Shown: in pieces, positions 53,641-64,000 of the stretch
Layout of the letters: each line of letters starts with the position of its first letter
How positions within the stretch are numbered: the stretch's first letter is position 1
Source: Achromobacter xylosoxidans
GTDB taxonomy: Bacteria > Pseudomonadota > Gammaproteobacteria > Burkholderiales > Burkholderiaceae_B
Assembly: GCF_001457475.1 (NCBI RefSeq)
Contig: NZ_LN831029.1
Location: 3,410,001 to 3,474,000, forward strand
Direction of reading: 5' to 3'
DNA: 64,000 nucleotides
The notes under the pieces: generated by a model
Databases searched by the model: none
What the model saw: only the letters and a program-made list of their open reading frames with translations
What the model was told of the DNA's origin: nothing
Made by a program: the position numbers and the translations under genes

Positions 53641-54360
53641 TCAATGCACCGTGGTGCCATCGGGCGGCGACTGGTTCAGGCCCAGCGCCGCCTCCCAACT
53701 GCGCAGCGGCACGCAAGTCTGCAGGCGCACGATGGCGCGCTGGATCAGGGCCGGATGCAGTTCGTGACCGACGTGCGTGGCCACGTCAATGGTGGAATCG
53801 CCGTGCAGCTCGTCCAGGCGCGCCTGCGCCGCCTGGATCAAGGCCACCGGCATGACCGGGTCGTCGGCGCCATGCAGCAGGTGCAGCGTGGTGTACTGCG
53901 GCGCGGCCTTGGGCAGCTGCGCATAGCGGCCCGAAAAGGCGATCACGCGGCCGGCCATGCCGTCGTGCGCCTGCACCAGTTCCAGCGCCATGATGGCGCC
54001 CTGCGAAAAACCGGCCAGCGCGGTGTCGGACTGCAACAGGCCGAAGCGGGCCTGGGCCGCCTTCACGTAGGCCTCCAGCGGCGGCAGGGCCTGGGCCACG
54101 CGCTCGGGCCGGTTGTCCTCCGACACGCCGCGCACCGAGAACCATTGGCGGCCCGCGCCGCCGCCGTCGAAGGGCTCGAAGCCCTCGGGGATCAGCACCG
54201 CCGACGCGGGAAAGGCTGCGCGCACCGCCTCGGCCAGCGGCACCAGGTTGTCGGGCGTGCCGCCCACGCCATGCAGCAGGATGAACAGCTGCCGCACCTC
54301 GATGCCGGGTTCGGGCAGGAATTCGATTTCGTGGGGGGATGCGGGGGAAGAAGTGGCCAT
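53641..54360 (-). CDS. Alpha/beta-hydrolase, carboxylesterase/phospholipase type
   Basis: The product has 239 residues of the Abhydrolase_2 (YpfH/EstB-like) group. It contains the oxyanion segment FILLHGVGGTPDNLVPLAEAV, the nucleophile elbow LAGFSQGAIMALELV, an Asp in LLHGADDPVMPV, and a terminal His in ATHVGHELHPALIQ. The ATG at 54360 with CGGAGCC upstream was chosen over a longer in-frame start that lies in the intergenic region. It hydrolyses short acyl esters or lysophospholipids in related enzymes. It overlaps or abuts the IclR gene and is divergent from lysP. Confidence 0.9.
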   Translation of the reverse strand: MATSSPASPHEIEFLPEPGIEVRQLFILLHGVGGTPDNLVPLAEAVRAAFPASAVLIPEGFEPFDGGGAGRQWFSVRGVSEDNRPERVAQALPPLEAYVKAAQARFGLLQSDTALAGFSQGAIMALELVQAHDGMAGRVIAFSGRYAQLPKAAPQYTTLHLLHGADDPVMPVALIQAAQARLDELHGDSTIDVATHVGHELHPALIQRAIVRLQTCVPLRSWEAALGLNQSPPDGTTVH

Positions 54361-54521
54361 GCTACGGCTCCGGACAGGCACTGGATAGCGCCATTGTAAA
54401 ATGCCCGTCATACGCAATCCTAGGCAAAGCGCCCCCCGGGCCGGCTCCTGCCCCCGGTGTCCACAAGGCGCCCAGGGGCGTTCGCGGTCGGCGCGGGGCT
54501 TTGCATCAACCTGTGCATTCC

Positions 54522-56063
54522 ATGAAAACACCGACGACAGACTCGGGAACCCCGCCGGCCGGCAAGAACCAGTTGCATCGCGTGCTCAAGGCGCGCCACC
54601 TGACCATGATCGCCCTGGGCGGCGCCATCGGCACCGGCCTGTTCATCGCCTCGGGCGCGGCCATCGCCCAGGCCGGCCCGGGCGGCGCGCTCACGGTCTA
54701 CCTGCTGATCGGCCTGATGGTCTATTTCATCATGACCAGCCTGGGCGAACTGGCCACCTTCATGCCCGTGTCGGGCTCGTTCTGCACCTACGCCTCGCGC
54801 TACGTGGACGGCGGCTTCGGCTTCGCGCTGGGCTGGAACTTCTGGCTCAGCTGGGCCACGGTGGTGGCGGTGGACGTGGTGGCCGCCCAACTGGTGATGG
54901 CGTACTGGTTCCCCGATACCCCCGGCTGGATCTGGAGCGTCGCCTTCCTGGCGCTGACCTTCGGTCTGAACGCCTTCTCGGCGCGCAGCTTCGGCGAGGC
55001 CGAATACTGGTTCGCCATCATCAAGGTGGTGGCGGTGCTGTGCTTCATCGTGCTGGGCCTGGCGATGCTGGTGGGCATCATCCACAGCGACGCGCCGGTC
55101 GGCGTGCGCAACTGGACCGTGGGCGAGGCGCCGTTCGTCGGCAACGTCGCCACCTGGGTCGGGGTGGCCATGGTGGTGGCCTATTCGTTCCAGGGCACCG
55201 AACTGGTGGGCGTGGCCGCCGGCGAATCCGAGAACCCGCGCCGCAACGTGCCGCGCGCCATCAACCATGTGTTCTGGCGCATCCTGCTGTTCTACGTGCT
55301 GGCGATCCTGATCATCGGCCTGCTGATTCCCTATACCGACCCGCAGCTGCTGCGCAACGAGGTCGAGGACATCGCCGTCAGCCCCTTCACGCTGGTGTTC
55401 CAGCACGCCGGGCTGCTGTCGGCGGCCACCATCATGAACGCGGTGATCCTGACCTCGGTGCTGTCGGCCGGCAATTCGGGCATGTACGCGGCCACGCGGA
55501 TGCTGTTCAACATGGCCGTCGAGGGCCAGGCCCCGGCCGTGTTCAAGCGCCTGACCGGCAACGGCGTGCCGCTGTACGCGCTGCTGGCCACCACCGCGCT
55601 GGCCTGCCTGTGCATGTTCAGCGTGGTCTACAGCCCCAAGGCGGTCTACATCTGGCTGCTGAACTTCGCCGGCATGACCGAGTTCATCGTCTGGCTCAGC
55701 ATCGCGGTCAGCCACTACCGCTTCCGCCAGGGCTACGTGAAGCACGGCTACGACACCGCCAACCTGCCCTACAAGGCCGGCCTGTTCCCGTTCGGCCCGC
55801 TGCTGGCCTTCGTGCTGTGCCTGCTGGTCACGCTGGGCCAGAACTACCAGGCCTTCCTGGACGAGCGCATCGACTGGATCGGCGTGGTCTCGACCTACCT
55901 GGCGATCCCTCTGTTCCTGGCGTTCTGGATCGGCCACCGGCTGGTGAAGAAGTCGCGCTGGATCCGCTACCAGGACATGCAGTTCTACGGCTTCGAGGCC
56001 GACCGCGCGGCGGGCGTGCCGCAGGACGAACCGATAGCCGCCGGCCAGGCCGCGCGGACCTGA
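54522..56063 (+). CDS. lysP: Amino-acid permease, lysine-specific permease-like
   Basis: The product is a 513-residue APC permease with twelve membrane segments. Very close blocks to LysP include LKARHLTMIALGGAIGTGLFIASGAAIAQAGPGGAL, FGEAEYWFAIIKV, FQGTELVGVAAGESENPRRNVPRAI, IPYTDPQLLRNEVEDIAVSPFTLVFQHAGLLSAA and SAGNSGMYAATRML. The ATG at 54522 gives a 20-25 residue polar N-terminus; the upstream extension overlaps the esterase promoter. It imports lysine with protons at the inner membrane. It appears as a single gene. Confidence 0.9.
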   Translation: MKTPTTDSGTPPAGKNQLHRVLKARHLTMIALGGAIGTGLFIASGAAIAQAGPGGALTVYLLIGLMVYFIMTSLGELATFMPVSGSFCTYASRYVDGGFGFALGWNFWLSWATVVAVDVVAAQLVMAYWFPDTPGWIWSVAFLALTFGLNAFSARSFGEAEYWFAIIKVVAVLCFIVLGLAMLVGIIHSDAPVGVRNWTVGEAPFVGNVATWVGVAMVVAYSFQGTELVGVAAGESENPRRNVPRAINHVFWRILLFYVLAILIIGLLIPYTDPQLLRNEVEDIAVSPFTLVFQHAGLLSAATIMNAVILTSVLSAGNSGMYAATRMLFNMAVEGQAPAVFKRLTGNGVPLYALLATTALACLCMFSVVYSPKAVYIWLLNFAGMTEFIVWLSIAVSHYRFRQGYVKHGYDTANLPYKAGLFPFGPLLAFVLCLLVTLGQNYQAFLDERIDWIGVVSTYLAIPLFLAFWIGHRLVKKSRWIRYQDMQFYGFEADRAAGVPQDEPIAAGQAART

Positions 56064-56128
56064 CCCGCGTGCGGGCCGGGAGGCATCCTGGGCCACGCGC
56101 CCGGACGCCGCCCGGCTCGCGCCGCCGC

Positions 56129-57181
56129 CTATTCGAAGCTGTCGCGCGGACGCTGCGTGATGACGCCGTACCAGCCCAGGCCGGCATAGGTTTCATAGCC
56201 CGGCGTCAGCGCGAACCCCACCAGGCCGCGATCGGCGTTTTCGTAGTAGCCGCGCGGCCGCTCGTCGTGGCGCAGCACGTAGCGCTCTTTCAGCGATACC
56301 GCGCCGTCCGAGGCGGCGATGACGCGCTGGCGGCTGTCGACCAGCAGGCAGCGGGTGCGCGCCCATTCCTCTTCCGACAGCCCCACCGACTTGACGATGC
56401 TGGCGGCCTGCTGGCTCCAGTCGAAGAACACCCCCAGCACCCCCAACGGCTCGCCGTGCTTGTCGGCGTCGCGCCGGATCGCGGTGGCGTAGGTGGCGAC
56501 GTGGGCGCCGTCCAGCAGGCGCTCGCTGTCGATATCCATGGCCACGTACTCGCCGCCGTCGGCCGCGGCCATCCCGCGCCGGAACCACTCGGCATGGCTG
56601 ACATTGGCGCCGCGCGCCTGCGGATAGCGGTCCGGGCGGCCATTGGCCACTACCCGGCCCTGCGCGTCGGCCACCCACAGGTCCAGGTAGACCGTGTAGC
56701 TGTCCAGGATCACGCCCAGCCGCCCGCTGGCGTGGCGGGCACTGTCGGCGCCGGGTTCCTGCAAAGCCCGCACCACCGACGAATCGGTCGCCCACCAGCG
56801 CACGTCGCAGGAACGCTCGTACAGGTTGCGGTCCATGGTCTCGATCATGTTCAGCGCCAGGTCGCCCAGGCGGCGGCCCTCGTAGCCGCGGATCTCGTGC
56901 AGGGTGTTTTCGCCGATGCGGATCAGGTCGGCGATGGAACCGGCCAGCTCCTCCTTGAGCGCGTCGGCGATGCCGGTGATCTGCTCGGACACGTACTGCA
57001 CCTGGTTGGCCACCACCGCGAACCCGCGCCCCGCCTCGCCCGAGCGCGCGGCCTCGATGCGCGCGTTCAGCGACAGGTATTTGGCCTGCTGGTTGATATC
57101 GACGATGCTCTCGATCTTCTCGTTCGAAATGCGCTCGACGCGGCGCGACAGTTCGACGATTCTTTCCGGTTGATGGGCCAT
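56129..57181 (-). CDS. Soluble methyl-accepting-type protein with C-terminal Cache domain
   Basis: The product has 350 residues without any membrane segment. The N-terminal 75 residues hold the chemoreceptor signalling hairpin (YLSLNARIEAARSGEAGRGFAVVANQVQ, tip at about 36-62). A linker helix follows, then a Cache-like sensor domain at about 120-340 (VYLDLWVADAQGRVVANGR, NVSHAEWFRRGM, GVLGVFFDWSQQAASIV and TRCLLVDSRQRVIAAS). This is the reverse of the normal order, where Cache is periplasmic and N-terminal. AAAGGAG precedes the ATG at 57181. It probably senses a cytoplasmic small molecule and feeds into CheA/CheW arrays or another output. Confidence 0.85.
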   Translation of the reverse strand: MAHQPERIVELSRRVERISNEKIESIVDINQQAKYLSLNARIEAARSGEAGRGFAVVANQVQYVSEQITGIADALKEELAGSIADLIRIGENTLHEIRGYEGRRLGDLALNMIETMDRNLYERSCDVRWWATDSSVVRALQEPGADSARHASGRLGVILDSYTVYLDLWVADAQGRVVANGRPDRYPQARGANVSHAEWFRRGMAAADGGEYVAMDIDSERLLDGAHVATYATAIRRDADKHGEPLGVLGVFFDWSQQAASIVKSVGLSEEEWARTRCLLVDSRQRVIAASDGAVSLKERYVLRHDERPRGYYENADRGLVGFALTPGYETYAGLGWYGVITQRPRDSFE

Positions 57182-57505
57182 GTTCAGCACTCCTTTTGTT
57201 GGACGTTGTTGCGTGAGGAGACGGTGACATGGGGACACAAGCAGGAAGCGTGCCAAGTCGTGCATGGGTTAATGACCAGCCCCTTCCATGGGCGGGGCGG
57301 GGGTGACGACGGCGCATCGCGCCTCGAAGCGGGCCTTGCGGCGCGCACCAATACGGTGCAAGCGACTGATACATCCGGTGCCTTCCGGGTCGGGTAAAAT
57401 ACTGTATATTCATACAGTAATAAGCGATTCCGGCCAGGCGTTCCCCGCCCGGCCGTCCGCCGCCCACCGAGTCTTCACCCAGGAAAACCGGGTCGCCCAC
57501 CCGCC
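57182..57505. promoter_or_regulatory. Intergenic region between the Cache/MCP gene and imuA
   Basis: This is a 324-bp non-coding stretch. Apart from the LexA box at 57400-57419 it contains GC-rich sequence with no supported gene or terminator. Confidence 0.5.
57400..57419. promoter_or_regulatory. LexA (SOS) box upstream of imuA
   Basis: TACTGTATATTCATACAGTA contains CTGT-N8-ACAG and matches the proteobacterial LexA consensus almost perfectly, including the flanking TA pairs. It lies 87 bp before the imuA ATG and close to a -10-like TAAAAT, placing imuA-imuB-dnaE2 under SOS control. Confidence 0.92.
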
Positions 57506-58204
57506 ATGCCGTCGCCAGAACAGATCCATCCCGCGTTGTGGCGCGCCACCCAGTTGGCGCGCGGCGCCGCCCGCAGCCTGCCCACCGGCCACCCCACCCT
57601 GTCGGCCGAGCTGCCGGACGGCGGCTGGCCGCTGGGCTCGCTGATCGAGCTGCTGGCCCCGCAACCCGGCATCGGCGAAATCCGCCTGCTGCGCCCGGCC
57701 CTGGCGCAACTGGAAACGCGCCGCCCCATCGCCCTGGTGCAGCCGCCCCACGCGCCGCACATCGCCAGCTGGATGAGCTGGCGGCTCGATCCGCGCCAGT
57801 TGCTCTGGGTCGCCCCCGAAAAAACCCTGGACGCCCTCTGGGCCGCCGAGCAGATCCTGAAAAACGGCAGCTGCGGCGCCCTGCTCTGCTGGCTGCCGCA
57901 CGTGCGCCCCGAATCGCTGCGCCGGCTGCACCTGGCGGCCCAGGCCAGCGACCTGCTGTTCGTCGCCCTGCGCCCGGCCAGCGCCGCGCAGCACGCCACC
58001 CCCGCCCCCTTGCGCCTGGCGCTCGCGCCCGCGCCGGGCGGGTTGTCCGTCCATATCCTCAAGCGCCGCGGACCGGTCTGCGAGGCCCCGCTGTACGTGG
58101 GCCTGGAGCCCGGCGTCCTGGCGCCCACCCGCCATGCGCCTCTGGATCGCCGCCTGCCTGCGCTGCCTGCCGCTGGACGCCCTGCGCCCGCACTGGCCGC
58201 TTGA
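57506..58204 (+). CDS. imuA: ImuA, RecA-like accessory protein of the SOS mutasome
   Basis: The product has 232 residues with the ImuA/SulA-like pattern: PTLSAELPDGGWPLGSLIELLAPQPGIGEIRLLRPALAQL, then PRQLLWVAPEKTLDALWAAEQILKNG and HVRPESLRRLHLAAQ. The Walker A site is degenerate (APQPGIGE), as in other ImuA proteins. It acts with ImuB and DnaE2 in damage-induced mutagenesis, in which ImuA is needed but not catalytic. Its 3' end overlaps imuB by 71 bp, an unusually long overlap that ties their translation. Confidence 0.92.
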   Translation: MPSPEQIHPALWRATQLARGAARSLPTGHPTLSAELPDGGWPLGSLIELLAPQPGIGEIRLLRPALAQLETRRPIALVQPPHAPHIASWMSWRLDPRQLLWVAPEKTLDALWAAEQILKNGSCGALLCWLPHVRPESLRRLHLAAQASDLLFVALRPASAAQHATPAPLRLALAPAPGGLSVHILKRRGPVCEAPLYVGLEPGVLAPTRHAPLDRRLPALPAAGRPAPALAA

Positions 58205-59603
58205 GGCGCAGGCCTACGCGGTCCTCGACCAGGAACGCGTCGCCGCCCTCACGCCCGCCGCGCGCCAGGCCGGGGTGCGCCCGGGCATGCGCCGCGGCGG
58301 CGCGGCCGCCATCGCGCCCACGGTCGAGCTGCTGACGCGCGACCCGCTGGCCGAGGCCGACGCCCTGCAAGGCGCGGCGCTGGCGCTGCTGCAATACACC
58401 CCCGAGGTCGCGCTGGCGGGCGACGACACCGTGCTGCTCAACGTCGGCGCCAGCCTGCTGTTCTTCCGCGGGCCGCGCGCGCTGCACCGGCGCGTGGCCG
58501 CCACGCTGGCCGCGCTGGACCTGCGCGTGTCGCTGGGCATGGCGCCCACCGCCGCCGGCGCCTGGCTGCTGGCGCATCGCGGCGGACGCCGGCCGGCGCG
58601 CCGGGTGCTCACCCCGCGCACCCTGGCGCGCCGGCTCGACGCCCTGCCCGTGGCCCTGCTGCCCCAGGCCCGGCCGCGCCTGGACTGGCTCAACGACATC
58701 GGCTGCCACACCCTGGCCGACCTGCGCGCCCTGCCGCGCGCCGGCCTGCAACGGCGCAGCGCGCCCGACCTGCTGCAAGCGCTGGACGCGGCCTACGGCC
58801 AGTCGCCCGAACTTCATCGCTGGATCGAGCCGCCGCCGCGCTTCGAGCGCCGCATCGAGCTGATGGAATACCTCGAGCACACCGACGCGGTGCTGGCCGT
58901 GGCGCGGCGCCTGGCCGAGCAACTGGGCGGCTGGCTGGCGGCGCGGCAACTGGCGGTGCGGCGCGTGCTGCTGCGCCTGGACCACGAACGCGGCCGCCAC
59001 GCGCGCCCGCCCACCGAGCTGGAACTGGCGCTGGCCCAGCCCGTCTGGCAGGCCCCGCAGATCCTCAACCTGCTGCGCGAAAAACTCGGCCGCCTGACGC
59101 TCGAAGCCCCGGTGATCGCGGTGACGCTGCTGGCGCCCGACACCACCGAACAGCCCGCCGCCAGCACCACGCTGTTCCCCGAACCCGGCGGCACCGCCGC
59201 CGACCACGCCCGCCTGCTGGACCTGCTGACCGCGCGGCTGGGCCGCGACCAGGTGCGCCACGCCTGCCCCATCCCCGACCACCGGCCCGAAGCCGCCAAT
59301 GCCTGGGGCGACGCGCTGGAACCGTCACCGCGCCCCGAACCGCTGCCCGAACCCCTGGACCGCCCCTTCTGGCTGCTGGACCCGCCGCTGCCGCTCAAAC
59401 TCGCCGGCCACCGCCCGCAATACGCCGGCCAGGCGCTGCGGCTGATGCGCGGCCCCGAACGCATCGAAAGCGGCTGGTGGGACCCGGCCCTGACCGTGCG
59501 CGACTACTTCGTGGCCGAGGACGCCGCCGGCGCGCGCTACTGGATCTACCGCGAGCGCGACGACGAGCACGCGCGCTGGCACCTGCACGGGCTGTACGCC
59601 TGA
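58134..59603 (+). CDS. imuB: ImuB, Y-family polymerase-like mutasome hub
   Basis: The product has 489 residues with the Y-family fold. It has the N-terminal palm start MRLWIAACLRCLPLDALRPH, the helix-hairpin region LPQARPRLDWLNDIGCHTLADLRALPRAGLQRR, the little-finger domain, and a C-terminal ImuB tail (WDPALTVRDYFVAEDAAGARYWIYRER). The catalytic carboxylates of active Y polymerases are not evident: the first motif reads IAACLRCLPLD. This is as expected for a non-catalytic scaffold that binds the beta clamp and DnaE2. It is followed by dnaE2 after 7 bp. Confidence 0.93.
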   Translation: MRLWIAACLRCLPLDALRPHWPLEAQAYAVLDQERVAALTPAARQAGVRPGMRRGGAAAIAPTVELLTRDPLAEADALQGAALALLQYTPEVALAGDDTVLLNVGASLLFFRGPRALHRRVAATLAALDLRVSLGMAPTAAGAWLLAHRGGRRPARRVLTPRTLARRLDALPVALLPQARPRLDWLNDIGCHTLADLRALPRAGLQRRSAPDLLQALDAAYGQSPELHRWIEPPPRFERRIELMEYLEHTDAVLAVARRLAEQLGGWLAARQLAVRRVLLRLDHERGRHARPPTELELALAQPVWQAPQILNLLREKLGRLTLEAPVIAVTLLAPDTTEQPAASTTLFPEPGGTAADHARLLDLLTARLGRDQVRHACPIPDHRPEAANAWGDALEPSPRPEPLPEPLDRPFWLLDPPLPLKLAGHRPQYAGQALRLMRGPERIESGWWDPALTVRDYFVAEDAAGARYWIYRERDDEHARWHLHGLYA

Positions 59604-59610
59604 CTCCGCC

Positions 59611-62838
<3,228 letters not shown>

Positions 62839-62992
62839 CGGCAGTGCGCGGCGGCCGGCGACGCTCCGGGAATCGACCGGACGCCACGGCCAAGCGCCGC
62901 GCGGGCGGCTGGTCTATGATGGATTTTCCGCGCCGCCCGCCCGCCCCCGCGCCGGCCGCGCCGTGGAAACGTTTTCTTTTTCAGGAGTGATC

Positions 62993-63373
62993 ATGATCCG
63001 CAAGCTGATTCCCGTTCTGCTGGTAGCCACGCTGAGCGCCTGCGCCAACACCGGAGCCCCGCGTTCCTCATCCTCATCCGCCGCCTCCAGTTCCGCCAGC
63101 TCGCCCGCCACGTCCGACAGCTCCTCCGGCGCGTCGTACGGATCGCCCTCCACCCAGGCCGGCGCCCGCAAGACCTGCGACGCCGCCCCGCTGCAATCCC
63201 AGATCGGCCAGAAAGCCACCCAGTCCGTCCTGGAAGACCTGCGCACCCGCAGCGGCGCCGCCACCGCCCGCATCCTGCGTCCGGGCCAGTTGGTCACCAT
63301 GGAATACAACGACACCCGCCTGAACCTGATCGTCGACGACAAGGACGTGATGACGGCGATCCGCTGCGGCTGA
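62993..63373 (+). CDS. I78-family peptidase-inhibitor lipoprotein
   Basis: The product has 126 residues. A lipoprotein signal MIRKLIPVLLVATLSAC (lipobox LSAC) is followed by a Ser-rich tether (about 22-58) and the I78 domain. The domain has a Cys near the start (KTCDAAPLQSQIGQKATQ), RILRPGQLVTMEYNDTRLNLIVDD, and the closing AIRCG. The two Cys residues likely pair. Family members inhibit serine peptidases such as subtilisins. The ATG at 62993 has TCAGGAG upstream; an earlier in-frame start at 62963 would spoil the signal peptide. Confidence 0.9.
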   Translation: MIRKLIPVLLVATLSACANTGAPRSSSSSAASSSASSPATSDSSSGASYGSPSTQAGARKTCDAAPLQSQIGQKATQSVLEDLRTRSGAATARILRPGQLVTMEYNDTRLNLIVDDKDVMTAIRCG

Positions 63374-63395
63374 AATCCCGCCATTCACGGCGCGA

Positions 63396-63434
63396 CGGGC
63401 GCAACGGGCACACCCGCCCCGCGCCCGCTTTTTT
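63396..63434 (+). terminator. Rho-independent terminator of the I78 gene
   Basis: The stem CGGGCGC (63396-63402) / GCGCCCG (63421-63427) encloses an inner CGGG-CACA-CCCG hairpin and is followed, after one C, by six T residues. Confidence 0.8.
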
Positions 63435-63616
63435 CCAGACGGCGCGGCGGCCCGCGTCGTCCACGGAATTCTCCCCGCGGCCGCCCCGCACGCGGACATC
63501 CATCCCCCGGAGAACGACCGGCCGGCTCGACAGCCAGGACCGGCCTGGCGCGCAACACTTTCCCTGTCGCGATCGCCTTCCTGCAAGCCCGATCCACAAA
63601 TCGTTCCACCAACGCT

Positions 63617-63635
63617 TGACCCTTACGTAACGTCA
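63617..63635 (+). promoter_or_regulatory. Probable autoregulatory operator of the MerR gene
   Basis: TGAC-CC-TTACGTAA-C-GTCA has a perfect central 8-bp palindrome flanked by TGAC/GTCA, starting inside a -35-like TTGACC. MerR proteins bind such dyads placed between -35 and -10. It lies 40 bp upstream of the MerR start. Confidence 0.6.
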
Positions 63636-63675
63636 TGCCCAAAAGTTCGGCCTGCGCCATCAACGAAGGAACCCC

Positions 63676-64000
63676 ATGCGACTGAAAGTAGGAGAACTGG
63701 CCAAGCGCAGCGGACTGACCGTCCGCACGCTGCACCACTATCACGCGATCGGCCTGCTGACGCCTTCGGCGCGCGCCGACAACGGCTACCGGCTCTACGG
63801 CCGCGACGACATCGCCCGACTGCACCAGATCCAGGCATTGCGTCGCTTCGGATTGCCGCTGGCCGAGATCGGCGCCTACCTGGACCAGCCCGGCACGCCG
63901 CTGGACGAGATCATCGCCAGACAGATCGCGATGCTCGACAGCCAGATCCAACACGCCACCCGGCTGCGCGAACGCCTCGCGCAGTTGCAAGGCCAGTTGG
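63676..64000 (+). CDS. MerR-family transcriptional regulator, 3' part outside window
   Basis: 108 codons are present. The MerR winged helix is MRLKVGELAKRSGLTVRTLHHYHAIGLLTP, then NGYRLYGRDDIARLHQIQALRRFGLPLAEIGAYL. The dimerisation helix begins at ARQIAMLDSQIQHATRLRERL. The ligand-binding part, if any, is beyond the window. An operator-like dyad lies upstream. The effector is unknown. Confidence 0.9.
   Translation, partial: MRLKVGELAKRSGLTVRTLHHYHAIGLLTPSARADNGYRLYGRDDIARLHQIQALRRFGLPLAEIGAYLDQPGTPLDEIIARQIAMLDSQIQHATRLRERLAQLQGQL

Larger units (their letters stand above)
63374..63675. other. Intergenic region between the I78 gene and the MerR gene
   Basis: This is a 302-bp stretch with a terminator at 63396-63434 and a MerR-type dyad at 63617-63635. 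I see nothing else in it. Confidence 0.5.

Noticed and set aside
53604..53660. ATG at 53660 as start of the second IclR gene
   Set aside because: No ribosome site and a 20-bp overlap with the esterase; GTG at 53630 has GAAGG at proper spacing.
54401..57397. 998-codon plus-strand open frame across lysP and the Cache/MCP gene
   Set aside because: It crosses two real genes in other frames and shows no recognisable domain or plausible composition.

Overview
This window is high-GC (about two-thirds G+C), densely coded DNA with a betaproteobacterial gene set: Bug-type tricarboxylate-binding receptors, a FecIR-regulated TonB receptor, an S6-type autotransporter, an ImuA-ImuB-DnaE2 cassette, a CX14CX2C QueE and MocR/EamA pairs. 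The best guess is an Alcaligenaceae chromosome, Achromobacter or a close Bordetella relative. This is inferred from gene content only. I saw no rRNA, tRNA, insertion sequence, prophage or CRISPR array.

Layout. 1-1.6 kb: the N-terminal part of a MocR regulator divergent from an EamA exporter. 1.8-6.5 kb: a CstA transporter with its small YbdD-like partner, divergent from a Cache-domain histidine kinase and NarL-type regulator. 6.6-9.1 kb: folE, then an EamA/LysR divergent pair. 9.4-12.1 kb: a taurine-type ABC importer (tauABC), followed by an orphan membrane protein of visibly lower GC. 13-17 kb: an iron-acquisition unit (ECF sigma factor, FecR anti-sigma, STN-type TonB receptor) with a Fur-box-like site. 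17.3-18.9 kb: a second MocR regulator. 19.1-24.4 kb: a large S6-family serine-protease autotransporter whose 5' end appears frameshifted. 24.5-28.2 kb: Bug receptor and class II aldolase, facing a FAD oxidase and a SnoaL-like protein. 28.4-36.1 kb: a six-gene operon with a peptide/nickel-type ABC importer, an amidohydrolase and a CobW GTPase. 36.3-39.9 kb: pta and xsc for sulfoacetaldehyde conversion, divergent from an IclR regulator. 40-42.6 kb: dbpA, then queE-queD. 42.9-48 kb: a MarR-headed AaeB/AaeX/AaeA-like efflux system ending in a NodT outer-membrane factor. 48.4-53.7 kb: an uncharacterised catabolic cluster (internally duplicated unknown protein, ThDP enzyme, Bug receptor, SDR dehydrogenase) convergent with an IclR regulator. 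53.6-57.2 kb: an esterase, a LysP-like permease and a soluble chemoreceptor-like protein with its Cache domain at the C-terminus. 57.4-62.8 kb: imuA-imuB-dnaE2 behind a near-perfect LexA box. 62.9-64 kb: an I78 inhibitor lipoprotein and the start of a MerR regulator.

The genes are mostly nutrient scavenging (tau transport plus xsc/pta, two Bug systems, peptide-type ABC, LysP, CstA), each with an adjacent regulator, plus efflux and an SOS mutagenesis cassette. The best candidate for something undescribed is the 48.2-53.7 kb cluster. Its first gene encodes two copies of a roughly 90-residue module that I cannot assign to a family. Two 15-bp, nearly reverse-complementary sites flank its promoter region, fitting control by the cluster's own IclR protein.
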